Shown: positions 27,326 through 35,992 of the stretch, one piece after another
Numbering within the stretch: the first letter of the stretch is position 1
Layout: each line of letters opens with the position of its first letter
Origin: Rhizobium terricola
GTDB lineage: Bacteria; Pseudomonadota; Alphaproteobacteria; Rhizobiales; Rhizobiaceae
Direction of reading: 5' to 3'
DNA: 64,000 nt
Assembly: GCF_012927355.1 (NCBI RefSeq)
Contig: NZ_JABBGK010000001.1
Location: 248,001 to 312,000, forward strand
The notes under the pieces: model-generated
The model's input: only the letters and a program-made list of their open reading frames with translations
Databases searched by the model: none
What the model was told of the DNA's origin: nothing
Position numbers and translations under genes: made by a program

Positions 27326-29797
27326 ATGGCTGACTTTATCGCAGTTATTCGACGGGCTGTGGACGGGCTGTCGAACAATACACCGGAGATGCGCGCGAAG
27401 GTCTACGAGAAGGCCCGCGCAGCCGTGCTCCGGCAACTCGAGAACATGTCGCCGCGTCCGCCGGAGCAGATGCTGCAGCGCCAGCTGGAAAAGCTGGACG
27501 CAGCCATTCGCGAGGTCGAGGCCGAACACGCCGAGGCATTGCCCGAAGAGGAGGCCATCGCCAGCTTCGAAGAGGCCGTGGCACCACGGCCGACCGACGA
27601 GTGGCATGCGCCCGAGCCGCAGCCGGTCGCCGAACCTGAGCCCGTTGCCGAACCGACCGCCGTCGCGGAACCGGAACCGGAACCGGAGGCCGAGCCGGCC
27701 CATGTCGCTCCGGAGGCTGAACCCGTCCACGCCGAGGAACCGACCTATACCGAGGTTGCGGTCGAGCCGACCTACCGTCCGGTCGAGCATGAACCGGAAC
27801 CGGTCGTCGTCGAGACCTATGAGCCGCCTTATCAGGATGAGCCGACGGTCGAGGTGGAAGTTCACGCCGAGCCGGTCCGCGAAGACGTCGTGCAGTGGGC
27901 CGAGGAGCCCGTGCAGGCCGCCGAAGAGCCGGTGGCGCCCGCACCGGTCACCGCCGCCGTCGCCTATCCCGACGTCGATGACTACATTTCCGGCTATGTG
28001 GAACCCGAAGCCCGCTATGCCGAGCCGGTTGCCACGGAGGAGCCGGAGGAGCATCGCGAGAGTGTGCGGGCAGAGGAAGCCGAAGACCTGCTGTCCGAGA
28101 CCGTCGCAGCGCCGGTGCCGACTCCGCCGTCCTCCAACCGCGTCATGGAAATTCCGTTTGCCAGCGACGACGACTGGGTTCGCCGTCCGTCGACCGACTA
28201 CGCGCCGGAGCCCGTGGCGCCTGCGGTCGAAGAGGTGAGGGCCGAGCCCGCTGCCGCGACCGAATACGAACCCTGGGAGTTCCCGGCCGAAGCGCCGCAG
28301 TGGCAGCAGCAGGCCACCGAGCCGGTCGCCGCACCCCAGTCAACAGCACAGTCAGCGCCGACGCCTGCCGTGCACGATGACGCCCATGACCTGCTCGACG
28401 ATTTCGGCCCGATGGTGCCTGCAGCTGCTCCAGCCGCTCCGGTTCCGTCGCGTGCGGAGCCGGCCATTCCGGCGTCGGTCGACCTGCTCGAATGGGACAG
28501 CGCCGCCTATGCCCAGCCTGCGGCCAAGAGCGGCACGGCGGCGAACGAGCTTCCTGCTTCGGACGACTTTTCCGACTGGTTTACCGAGCACGAGGCGCCG
28601 AAGGCAGCTTCCGAGCCGGACACGCTTGCCTTCGACCCGAAGGCCGATCTGGCGGCAGCGCAGGGCGGCAACGGTGGCAAGGGAACCGACGACGTCGATT
28701 CCTTCCTGGCCAGCAACCCGCAGCGCGCCTATCGCATCGAACCGAAGAAGGGGCGCAATTATGCGCCGGTCGTTCTCGGCCTGCTCGGCGTGGCGCTCGT
28801 CGCCGGCGGCGGCTATGCAGCCTGGACGTATCGCGATGCCGTTACGAAGCTGGTCAGCGACCTGACCGGCGGCGGCACCGCTCCCGCTACCGATCCGGCG
28901 AAGCCGGAAGCGGATGCCGGTGCGACGCCTGCACCGCAGGGCACCGCCGAAGAGCCGAAGCCGACGGTCGAAACCGGTGCTGCCCAACCGGCGGCGAAGC
29001 CCGACGACGGGTCTGTCAGCGGACAGAAATTCACCCAGCGCCTGCTGGCCAATGGAACGGAAGTCGACGACGGCGCGGGCGTAACGGCACCGGGCGGCCC
29101 GACGACCGAGGGCAAGTCTGTCGCGCAGCAGAATGTCGCCTCGACCGTCGAGCCGACCGACCAGCCTGCCGTCGGAACCAATGCCGGCGTTCCACAGCCG
29201 GCGACGCCGGCCGCGGCTCCTGACACTGCGGCGCCGATCGCCAATGGCGAAAAGGTCTTCCTCTACGAGGAAAAGCTCGGCCAGACCTCGCCGACGGCCA
29301 TCCCCGGCACGGTCGCCTGGACGGCGCTGCGCGAAACGGGTGAGGACGGCAAGCCCAATCCCGAGATCCAGGGCAAGATCACCATTCCGGATCGCGGCCT
29401 TTCCGCGCTCATCACGATCAAGCGCAACACCGACAGCTCGCTGCCGGCAAGCCATCTGATCGAGGTCGTCTTCTCCGTGCCCGCCGATTTCGAGGGCGGG
29501 GCGATCGACAACCTGCAGCGCATCGCGATGAAGCGCACCGAACAGGACCGCGGCGATCCGCTGGTCGCCGTTTCGGCCAAGGTCACCGACGACACCTATC
29601 TGGTGGCGCTCAACGACTTCCAGGACGTGATGAAGGCCAATCTCGACCTTCTGGCGACCCGTGGCTGGATCGACATTCCGGTCAGCTACCGCAACGGCCG
29701 GCGCGCGCTTCTGACCCTCGACAAGGGCGCTGCGGGTGCGGCTGTCTTCGACCAGGTGCTCAAGGAGTGGGCGGCGCTCGGCAAGCCGACCAACTGA
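27326..29797 (+). CDS. Large acidic, proline-rich single-span membrane protein
   Basis: About 823 residues, not a named family. A folded N-terminal region (residues 1-75, MADFIAVIRRAVDGLSNNTP onward) is followed by about 400 residues rich in Glu, Pro, Ala and Val, probably disordered. One transmembrane helix is near residues 479-500 (VLGLLGVALVAGGGYAAW). A second linker follows, then a conserved-looking C-terminal domain of about 190 residues (KVFLYEEKLGQTSPTAIPGT onward). With its N-terminus in the cytoplasm the C-terminal domain would be periplasmic. It sits between purA and rpoH, as in other Rhizobiaceae. Function unknown. Confidence 0.8.
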   Translation: MADFIAVIRRAVDGLSNNTPEMRAKVYEKARAAVLRQLENMSPRPPEQMLQRQLEKLDAAIREVEAEHAEALPEEEAIASFEEAVAPRPTDEWHAPEPQPVAEPEPVAEPTAVAEPEPEPEAEPAHVAPEAEPVHAEEPTYTEVAVEPTYRPVEHEPEPVVVETYEPPYQDEPTVEVEVHAEPVREDVVQWAEEPVQAAEEPVAPAPVTAAVAYPDVDDYISGYVEPEARYAEPVATEEPEEHRESVRAEEAEDLLSETVAAPVPTPPSSNRVMEIPFASDDDWVRRPSTDYAPEPVAPAVEEVRAEPAAATEYEPWEFPAEAPQWQQQATEPVAAPQSTAQSAPTPAVHDDAHDLLDDFGPMVPAAAPAAPVPSRAEPAIPASVDLLEWDSAAYAQPAAKSGTAANELPASDDFSDWFTEHEAPKAASEPDTLAFDPKADLAAAQGGNGGKGTDDVDSFLASNPQRAYRIEPKKGRNYAPVVLGLLGVALVAGGGYAAWTYRDAVTKLVSDLTGGGTAPATDPAKPEADAGATPAPQGTAEEPKPTVETGAAQPAAKPDDGSVSGQKFTQRLLANGTEVDDGAGVTAPGGPTTEGKSVAQQNVASTVEPTDQPAVGTNAGVPQPATPAAAPDTAAPIANGEKVFLYEEKLGQTSPTAIPGTVAWTALRETGEDGKPNPEIQGKITIPDRGLSALITIKRNTDSSLPASHLIEVVFSVPADFEGGAIDNLQRIAMKRTEQDRGDPLVAVSAKVTDDTYLVALNDFQDVMKANLDLLATRGWIDIPVSYRNGRRALLTLDKGAAGAAVFDQVLKEWAALGKPTN

Positions 29798-29822
29798 CCT
29801 GAGCGGTCATTATCGCAAAAGA

Positions 29823-29853
29823 AAACCCGGGTCCTTGCGGCCCGGGTTTCTTG
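29823..29853. terminator. Terminator between the acidic membrane protein and rpoH genes
   Basis: A 9-bp stem AAACCCGGG / CCCGGGTTT with a 9-base loop, then TTTCTTGTTT on the plus strand and AAAA/TTTT on the other side. It serves the convergent genes on both strands. Confidence 0.85.
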
Positions 29854-29878
29854 TTTCAAGCGGCTCGCGAAAGGCCGA

Positions 29879-30781
29879 TCAGGCTTCGACGACCCGCAGG
29901 GCCGAGGCCCTTTCGAGCGCTTCCTTCTGGACGGCTTCCTGAACCTTTTCGAAGGCGCGCACCTCGATCTGGCGGACGCGTTCGCGGCTGATGTCGAATT
30001 CGGCCGACAGCTCTTCGAGCGTGACCGGGTCTTCGGCCAGACGGCGGGCCTGGAAGATGCGCTTTTCGCGATCGTTCAGCACGCTCATGGCCTTGGCCAG
30101 CATGCGGCGGCGGGTTTCGAGCTCGTCCTGTTCGATGAGCACTTCTTCCTGGCTGTCGTGATCGTCGACCAGCCAATCCTGCCACTGGCCGGATTCGCCT
30201 TCGGTGGCGCGGATCGGTGCATTCAACGAAGCGTCGCCCGAGAGGCGGCGGTTCATCGAGATCACTTCCTCCTCGGACACGTTCAGCTTGGTGGCGATCT
30301 CGCTCACCTGTTCCGGCTTCAGGTCGCCTTCCTCGATCGCCTGGATCTTGCCCTTGAGGCGACGCAGGTTGAAGAACAGACGCTTCTGGTTCGCGGTGGT
30401 GCCCATCTTCACGAGCGACCAAGAGCGCAGGATGTATTCCTGGATCGAGGCCTTGATCCACCACATGGCATAGGTCGCCAGACGGAAGCCGCGCTCCGGG
30501 TCGAATTTCTTGACCGCCTGCATCAGGCCGACATTGCCCTCGGACACGACTTCGCCGATCGGCAGGCCGTAGCCGCGATAACCCATGGCGATCTTCGCGA
30601 CGAGGCGCAGGTGGCTGGTGACGAGCTTGTGGGCCGCGTCGCGATCGCCATGCTCGGCATAGCGCTTCGCGAGCATGTATTCCTGCTGCGGTTCCAGCAT
30701 CGGGAACTTGCGAATCTCGTCGAGGTAACGGTTTAGTCCGCCTTCGCCGGCGGTAATGGTAGGCAGATTGTTGCGGGCCAT
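29879..30781 (-). CDS. rpoH: RNA polymerase heat-shock sigma factor RpoH
   Basis: A 300-residue sigma-32. Region 2 is clear (HLRLVAKIAMGYRGYGLPIG, then AVKKFDPERGFRLATYAMWW and IKASIQEYILRSWSLVK). The RpoH box appears as NQKRLFFNLRRLK, and the region 4.2 helix-turn-helix is TLEELSAEFDISRERVRQIE. It directs heat-shock chaperone and protease genes. The ATG at 30781 gives the usual N-terminus MARNNLPTI and has GGGGGTG upstream. Rhizobia often carry two rpoH genes; the position next to purA suggests the rpoH1 type. Confidence 0.96.
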   Translation of the reverse strand: MARNNLPTITAGEGGLNRYLDEIRKFPMLEPQQEYMLAKRYAEHGDRDAAHKLVTSHLRLVAKIAMGYRGYGLPIGEVVSEGNVGLMQAVKKFDPERGFRLATYAMWWIKASIQEYILRSWSLVKMGTTANQKRLFFNLRRLKGKIQAIEEGDLKPEQVSEIATKLNVSEEEVISMNRRLSGDASLNAPIRATEGESGQWQDWLVDDHDSQEEVLIEQDELETRRRMLAKAMSVLNDREKRIFQARRLAEDPVTLEELSAEFDISRERVRQIEVRAFEKVQEAVQKEALERASALRVVEA

Positions 30782-30875
30782 AAAGCACCCCCTTCTCGAA
30801 ACTGTGGCTCCCCGTGGCAAGTGGGCAAGCCTGATCCCTGCGGATTTCCAAAAATCCCACAGAAACCCAGCTAAC

Positions 30876-30903
30876 AGATAAGTGTGGCCAAACGGGGATT
30901 CAA
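30876..30903 (-). promoter_or_regulatory. Candidate sigma-70 promoter of rpoH
   Basis: Reading on the minus strand, TTGAAT (30903-30898), 16 bases, then TTATCT (30881-30876). It leaves a leader of about 85-90 bases before the rpoH start. Pattern match to a housekeeping promoter. Confidence 0.5.
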
Positions 30904-30940
30904 GCGCCCGGCGAAATCACGAGGCCGTGAAGCGACTGCA

Positions 30941-31984
30941 TCAATCAGTCAAGACGCGGAAGTAATCATTTAACATTGTACCGCATGTGGATGCTTCAAA
31001 GAAATGTGAGTGAAGAAGTGGCGTTTTGCCAACCTTCATGTCTCTCGCCAAATGCTGGGTGATTACCTCAAGGTTGGCACGCGATATTCCGTGCGCCGTG
31101 CCATACAGTTTTTTTGGTGGGCCCATTTCGCTAATCTTCATAAGCTCCATATTCATGGCCCCGAACGAAAAACCAAGATAAATTACTTGTTCCGCATCTG
31201 TGATCAGCCTCCTCATAAGCTCAGGGACCGTCTCGTCTTCTACCTGCTCTGTGAACGTCCGGATATTGCTGGCAACCTCAAAAAGAGAAGTAGGTTGAAC
31301 GTTCTCGCCGTAACCTACTGATACCATACCCATGGTTTGCCATCCCAGCTTCCCGATCTGACCATATGGATGGACAATGGTTAACTCGTTGACGATTGAC
31401 TGGGCCTCGTTGGCGGGCAGGCGCATGTAATTCTCTAGCCAGATGGCCAAGTACTGCTCAATGCAGCGGTCGTAGTTGAAGGAAATGAACGATACGTTCT
31501 CGAAAAGAGAGGGTAATGTAGACCTTTGGATGCCCTCTGTGAGCATCTTGCAGAATATGTTGTGCCATACACCGGACGCAGTGTTGAAATCGTGACGGTT
31601 ACCTTGACGTTCGTCCGCAAAGATAAGCGACCTACGTTCGGCCTCCAAAATGCTCGCGGCAATGGCTAATTTGCCCATCAGAACGATTTTGTCGTCGTCG
31701 TAATGAGTGTGCATGAAATTGTCGATCGAGATTGCTTGGGGCATGGCCGATGCAATGGACCGCCCGGCGGACCAATATGGATTTCCATCGGACTGCCCTT
31801 TCGACCTAAGGTACAATTTGACCGCATTGTAAATGTCTCGGTCGCCGGTTCCGAGGTTAAATCCATCGGGGAATGTGATGTGTAGTTTCCGGGCTATTTG
31901 ATCCTTGAGTTCATTGCCTATAGGCAATCCCAATTCTTTACTTGCTCCTGCGCCGACCACGAAGACGGTTTTCTTGAAAAACAT
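30941..31984 (-). CDS. SIR2-like domain protein, candidate defence NADase
   Basis: A 347-residue protein with a Rossmann-type N-terminus VFVVGAGASKELGLPIGNEL (GAGAS at 11-15). It also has SIDNF (86-90), SFNYD (168-172), HPYG (205-208) and IYLGFSFGAMN (268-278). This order is that of SIR2-like proteins, which bind or cleave NAD+ and occur in anti-phage systems. There is no second domain and no partner gene. The base composition is lower (47% G+C in one 60-base line, 43% at its start) than the neighbours, which points to transfer. It is inserted between rpoH and an FAD oxidoreductase gene. Confidence 0.65.
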   Translation of the reverse strand: MFFKKTVFVVGAGASKELGLPIGNELKDQIARKLHITFPDGFNLGTGDRDIYNAVKLYLRSKGQSDGNPYWSAGRSIASAMPQAISIDNFMHTHYDDDKIVLMGKLAIAASILEAERRSLIFADERQGNRHDFNTASGVWHNIFCKMLTEGIQRSTLPSLFENVSFISFNYDRCIEQYLAIWLENYMRLPANEAQSIVNELTIVHPYGQIGKLGWQTMGMVSVGYGENVQPTSLFEVASNIRTFTEQVEDETVPELMRRLITDAEQVIYLGFSFGAMNMELMKISEMGPPKKLYGTAHGISRANLEVITQHLARDMKVGKTPLLHSHFFEASTCGTMLNDYFRVLTD

Positions 31985-32024
31985 TACAGCTCCGTCTTAT
32001 CGCATCCGGCAAATTTCGAACTCG

Positions 32025-32053
32025 AACATAACACAATTCCAAGTTTTATCCAA
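32025..32053 (-). promoter_or_regulatory. Candidate promoter of the SIR2-like gene
   Basis: On the minus strand TTGGAT (32053-32048), exactly 17 bases, then TATGTT (32030-32025). It lies about 40 bases before the start codon in an AT-rich patch. Pattern match. Confidence 0.45.
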
Positions 32054-32122
32054 TTTGGACGTGCTGCTGCGAACAGACGCAACTAAAGTCACCGGGCGGG
32101 CGCCGATGCGCTAATTGCTCTC

Positions 32123-33376
32123 CTAAAATGCTGTCCCTGATTTTGAGTACCGGAAGAGCTCCTCGTCGGCGTCCGGCTTGCGCGCCAATCGCCCGGCAAT
32201 CAGCTCGGCCGCGATGGTCGAGAAGGTGATGCCGTTGCCGCCGAAGCCCATGACGGCATGGGTGTGTTCGTGGCCGGGCGCCCGATCGATGATCGGCAGG
32301 CCGGTGGTCGTCGTGCCGAAGGGGGCCGACCAACCATAGGCCGGTCTGCCGACGTCGATGCCGGCCAGTTTCTTCAGTTTTGCGGCGATTTTGGCAAACT
32401 TGCGCTCTGCCTTTGCCGGATCCGTGTGGGCGAGCGGATCGGCCTCATCCTCGCCGCCGGCGATGATCCGGCCGTCCGGCGTGGAACGGAAATAGAGGTA
32501 GGGATCGGAGGCTTCCCAGACGAGGAAGTCCTTGAGCCATGGCGGGCGGGGCGTTGCAGGTTCCGAGGCGATCGCCCAGGTGGAAATGACCTGATGCTCA
32601 GGGCTCTCCATCATGGAGAGATATTCGTAACCCGTACAGGCCACGACATTGGCTGCGGTGAGCAGGCGGCCGTCGGCGGTCGATACGACAACGCCGTCCC
32701 GCGTTTCGACAAGATCGGCGATCGCCAGCGGGGCGACGATCTCGACCCCGCGCCCGGCGGCGACACCGAGCAATCCGGCGGTCAACTGGCCGGGGTTGGC
32801 GCTTGCCGAGCAGTGCGAGACGATGGCGGCGGTGCGATCGATGTCGAAGCGTTCGGCAAGTTCGGCCTTGTCGATATATTCGGCATCCAGTCCGGCGCCG
32901 CGCCGCAGATCGGCCTCCTCACGCAAGGCCCGCGAGCCATGTTCGTCGCCGGCGAGGTAGAGTGTGCTGCGGCGCTCGAAACTGCAGTCGAGCTTCAACT
33001 CCTCCACCAGCCCGGCAAGGCGGGTGACGGACGCGGCCGAGCGGCGCCAGGCCCGGGCGGCACGATCGGAGCCGATCATTCGCGACAGATCCCTGAGGGG
33101 CGTGTCGATCTCGTGCTGGATCATCGCCGTACTGGCGAGTGTGCTGCCGCGCACCGGATCGCGACGATCGACCATCAGGATCCGGCGGCCGGCGACGCGC
33201 GACAGGGCTTCGGCGGCGAGGGCGCCGCTGATGCCGGTTCCCATGATGATGACATCATAGTCGCGATGTTGTGGTGCCGAGGACGCCGTGACCGAGATTC
33301 GCGGCGTGGCGGCCCAAAGCGGGCGATCGCTGCGCAGGTCGCGCCGCTTGTTCAGAACAGGTTTGCGGTTGCTCAT
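32123..33376 (-). CDS. FAD-dependent oxidoreductase, DAO family
   Basis: About 417 residues. The dinucleotide motif DVIIMGTGISGALAAEAL is near residue 40 and the C-terminal FAD motif GFGGNGITFSTIAAELIAGR near 390. This fits the glycine oxidase / D-amino-acid dehydrogenase branch. The start is placed at ATG 33376 (MSNRKPVLNK), preceded by GGGGGT; a longer frame exists to 33430. It lies beside rluD on the same strand with about 100 bp between. Substrate unknown. Confidence 0.78.
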   Translation of the reverse strand: MSNRKPVLNKRRDLRSDRPLWAATPRISVTASSAPQHRDYDVIIMGTGISGALAAEALSRVAGRRILMVDRRDPVRGSTLASTAMIQHEIDTPLRDLSRMIGSDRAARAWRRSAASVTRLAGLVEELKLDCSFERRSTLYLAGDEHGSRALREEADLRRGAGLDAEYIDKAELAERFDIDRTAAIVSHCSASANPGQLTAGLLGVAAGRGVEIVAPLAIADLVETRDGVVVSTADGRLLTAANVVACTGYEYLSMMESPEHQVISTWAIASEPATPRPPWLKDFLVWEASDPYLYFRSTPDGRIIAGGEDEADPLAHTDPAKAERKFAKIAAKLKKLAGIDVGRPAYGWSAPFGTTTTGLPIIDRAPGHEHTHAVMGFGGNGITFSTIAAELIAGRLARKPDADEELFRYSKSGTAF

Positions 33377-33475
33377 CGGGACCCCCGGCCGGCGAAGCGA
33401 CATGCCTCGCGCTCTGGTGAGCCCGATCAACGCGCGAGGCGCTGCGAAGTTTCCGCGGGTGCCCGATTTCTCCGG

Positions 33476-34516
33476 TTACTTCGCGGGCACTTCCACGGCC
33501 CGCAGGGCGTCGATGATCTTCTGCATGTCGTCCGGGATCGGGGCGGTGAAATGCATCGTCTCCCCGGTGGTCGGGTGCTCGAAGGCGAGCAAGTACGCAT
33601 GAAGCGCCTGACGCGGGAAATCCCGCACTTCTGAGCGTGCCGGCTCGGGCAGAAGGTTGGCCTTGGTCTTGAAGGCCTGGCCATAGTCCTGGTCGCCAAT
33701 CAGCGGATGGCCGATATGGGCCATGTGGACGCGGATCTGGTGGGTGCGCCCCGTCTCCAGGCGGCATTCGACCAGCGAGGCGAGGCAGGTCGCGTCCGGC
33801 TTCTCTCCATAGCGCTCCAGCACCTCGTAGTGGGTGATCGCCTCGCGGGCGTCGTCGGTGTCTTCCTTCTTCACCGCCCGCTTGGTGCGGTCGCCGGCGC
33901 GCCCGAGCGGCGCGTCGATGGTGCCGTGCAGGGTGCGGGGCCGGCCCCAGACCACCGCCTGATAGGCGCGCTCCAGCGGGCCTGTGCGGCCGTGGTCGGC
34001 AAACTGGTCGGCGAGGTGGCGATGGGCGAGGTCATTCTTCGCCACGACCATGACGCCGGAGGTGTCCTTGTCGAGCCGGTGGACGATACCCGGGCGCTTC
34101 ACGCCGCCGATCCCCGACAGGCTGTCGCCGCAGTGATGGATCAGCGCATTGACCAGCGTGCCGGTCCAGTTTCCGGCGCCCGGATGCACGACCAGGCCCG
34201 GAGGCTTCGCAATGACGATCAGGTCGTCGTCCTCGTAGAGCACTTCGAGCGGGATGTCCTCGCCCTTGGGCTCGGGGTCCTCCGGCTCGGGCATGACGAT
34301 CGACACCCGGTCGCCCGGACGGATCTTGCGCTTCGGCTCGGTGATCACGGTATCGTTGACCTGGACCGCGCCCTGCTCGATCAGCGCCTTCACCCGGTTG
34401 CGCGAAAACTCGCCCTCGAGGGCCGCGGCCAGCCATGCATCGAGCCGTCCTTCCGCGTCATCCCCGGCAATCAGGTCTTTTCTTGCCGCGTCGGCTTGTT
34501 TAAAGGGGTCGGTCAT
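33476..34516 (-). CDS. rluD: Large ribosomal subunit pseudouridine synthase RluD-like
   Basis: A 346-residue RluA-family pseudouridine synthase. An N-terminal S4 RNA-binding segment (SRNRVKALIEQGAVQVND) is followed by the catalytic motif GIVHRLDKDTSGVMVVAK with the nucleophilic Asp, then RTHQIRVHMAHIGHPLIGD. It isomerises uridines in 23S rRNA (helix 69 if RluD). The start at ATG 34516 gives normal length. It is divergent from the small membrane protein that precedes a SpoU methyltransferase. Confidence 0.9.
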   Translation of the reverse strand: MTDPFKQADAARKDLIAGDDAEGRLDAWLAAALEGEFSRNRVKALIEQGAVQVNDTVITEPKRKIRPGDRVSIVMPEPEDPEPKGEDIPLEVLYEDDDLIVIAKPPGLVVHPGAGNWTGTLVNALIHHCGDSLSGIGGVKRPGIVHRLDKDTSGVMVVAKNDLAHRHLADQFADHGRTGPLERAYQAVVWGRPRTLHGTIDAPLGRAGDRTKRAVKKEDTDDAREAITHYEVLERYGEKPDATCLASLVECRLETGRTHQIRVHMAHIGHPLIGDQDYGQAFKTKANLLPEPARSEVRDFPRQALHAYLLAFEHPTTGETMHFTAPIPDDMQKIIDALRAVEVPAK

Positions 34517-34688
34517 ACTGTCATCCCGCGTGAGAACCACCGGCGTTGCGGCCGATGTTTCGATGCCTTTGGCACAGACTGAGGCCTTCCACAATCGACA
34601 GCCATGGTCCTGGCTGGTTTTTCCCGGACGGTTCGCGCCGGGAAAGATGTGTCATCGGTCGCGAACATCAGGAACAGAGACACCCACC

Positions 34689-35078
34689 ATGGCAAATGTC
34701 GACCTCGACGAACAGGAAGAAAAGCCGCTCGATCCGGCGATGGAAAACGTTCGCCGCAAGATGGTGAAGCTCCAGCTCGTTTCCGGTGGCATCATGCTCC
34801 TGATGTTCATGGCCGTGCTGGCGGCGATCGTCTACAAGGTGACGCGCAAGGACGGCGCTGCGCAGCCGACCGTCAGCGCGTCGGGGCTCTCCGTGCCCGC
34901 CGACCAGCCGATCAGCCTGACGGCCGCACTGCCCGCCGGCTTCCGAGTGCTTTCGACCTCGCTTTCCGGCCAGCAGGTGCTGTTCTACGGCGAGATGGCC
35001 GACGGCGTTCGCAAGGCGCTTGTACTCGATCTCGCCGTCGGGCGCATCGTCGCGGACGTGACGCTTTCCGCCAACTGA
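34689..35078 (+). CDS. Small single-span membrane protein (DUF6476-like)
   Basis: 129 residues: an acidic N-terminus (MANVDLDEQEEKPLD), one transmembrane helix (VSGGIMLLMFMAVLAAIVYK) and a C-terminal beta-rich part (QQVLFYGEMADGVRKALVLD). It resembles small alphaproteobacterial proteins of the DUF6476 type found between rluD and a SpoU methyltransferase; the DUF name is from memory and should be tested. It ends 12 bases before the methyltransferase gene, suggesting one transcript. Confidence 0.7.
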   Translation: MANVDLDEQEEKPLDPAMENVRRKMVKLQLVSGGIMLLMFMAVLAAIVYKVTRKDGAAQPTVSASGLSVPADQPISLTAALPAGFRVLSTSLSGQQVLFYGEMADGVRKALVLDLAVGRIVADVTLSAN

Positions 35079-35090
35079 GCGAGAACGCAC

Positions 35091-35939
35091 GTGTCCGGTC
35101 GAAGCCTCGTCGAGATCACCGATCCGCACGATCCGCGGATCGCGGAGTTCTCGCAGATCCGCGAGCGTGATCTCACCGGGCGCGGCGGGCGGTTCATCGC
35201 CGAAGGCACGGTGGTGCTGCGCATGCTTGCCGCGGCCCATCGCGCCGGCAGGGGGATTGCCGCCGAAAAGCTCCTGCTTCTCAAGAACCGTGTCGAGGGT
35301 GTCGCCGACCTGATCGACGCCTTTCCCGCGGACGTGCCCGTCTATGTCGCCGATGGCGCGGTGCTCGACGCGATCGCCGGCTTCCACCTTCATCGCGGCG
35401 TGCTGGCGCTCGGCCGGCGCGATGCCGGTCTGGCCGCCGCCGATCTGATCGACAACCTGTCCGACGATTGCCTGGTGCTGGTCGGCTGCGGCATCTCCAA
35501 CCACGACAATATCGGCGCGCTGTTCCGCAATGCGGCGGGCTTCTTCGCCGATGCGGTGCTGCTCGACGAGACGTGCTGCGATCCGCTCTACCGCAAGGCG
35601 CTCAGGGTGTCCGTCGGCTCGGTGCTGACGATGCCCTATGCGCGGGAGAGTTTGGCCGAGGACCTGCTCGGAAAACTCGCCGACGCCGGCTTCGAGATCT
35701 GGGCGCTGTCGCCGGCCGGCAAGATCGAGATCGGCGATATCGCCCCGGCGCGGCGTATGGCACTCGTCATGGGCACGGAAGGCGAGGGGCTGCCTGCGCA
35801 TATCCTCAAGCGCTTCCGCAGCGCGCGCATCGCCCAGTCGCCGGGGCTCGACAGCCTCAATGTCGGGACGGCCAGCGGGATCGCGCTCTACAGCATGGCG
35901 CGGGCCATGGGGCGCCTTGTGGGACCCCTCGGGCGCTGA
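35091..35939 (+). CDS. SpoU/TrmH-family RNA 2'-O-methyltransferase
   Basis: A 282-residue SPOUT methyltransferase. The three SpoU motifs are visible: GCGISNHDNIGALFRNA, LVMGTEGEGLP and SLNVGTASGIALYSM, which form the knotted SAM site. An N-terminal substrate-binding domain of about 110 residues precedes the catalytic domain, as in TrmH-like rRNA/tRNA ribose methylases. The GTG at 35091 follows a weak GAGAACG. The target nucleotide is not known. Confidence 0.88.
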   Translation: MSGRSLVEITDPHDPRIAEFSQIRERDLTGRGGRFIAEGTVVLRMLAAAHRAGRGIAAEKLLLLKNRVEGVADLIDAFPADVPVYVADGAVLDAIAGFHLHRGVLALGRRDAGLAAADLIDNLSDDCLVLVGCGISNHDNIGALFRNAAGFFADAVLLDETCCDPLYRKALRVSVGSVLTMPYARESLAEDLLGKLADAGFEIWALSPAGKIEIGDIAPARRMALVMGTEGEGLPAHILKRFRSARIAQSPGLDSLNVGTASGIALYSMARAMGRLVGPLGR

Positions 35940-35992
35940 CGGCGCAAGATTTCGAAATCAGGGAAAAAGGGTGGCTCCCGGCCAGCCGTGGC

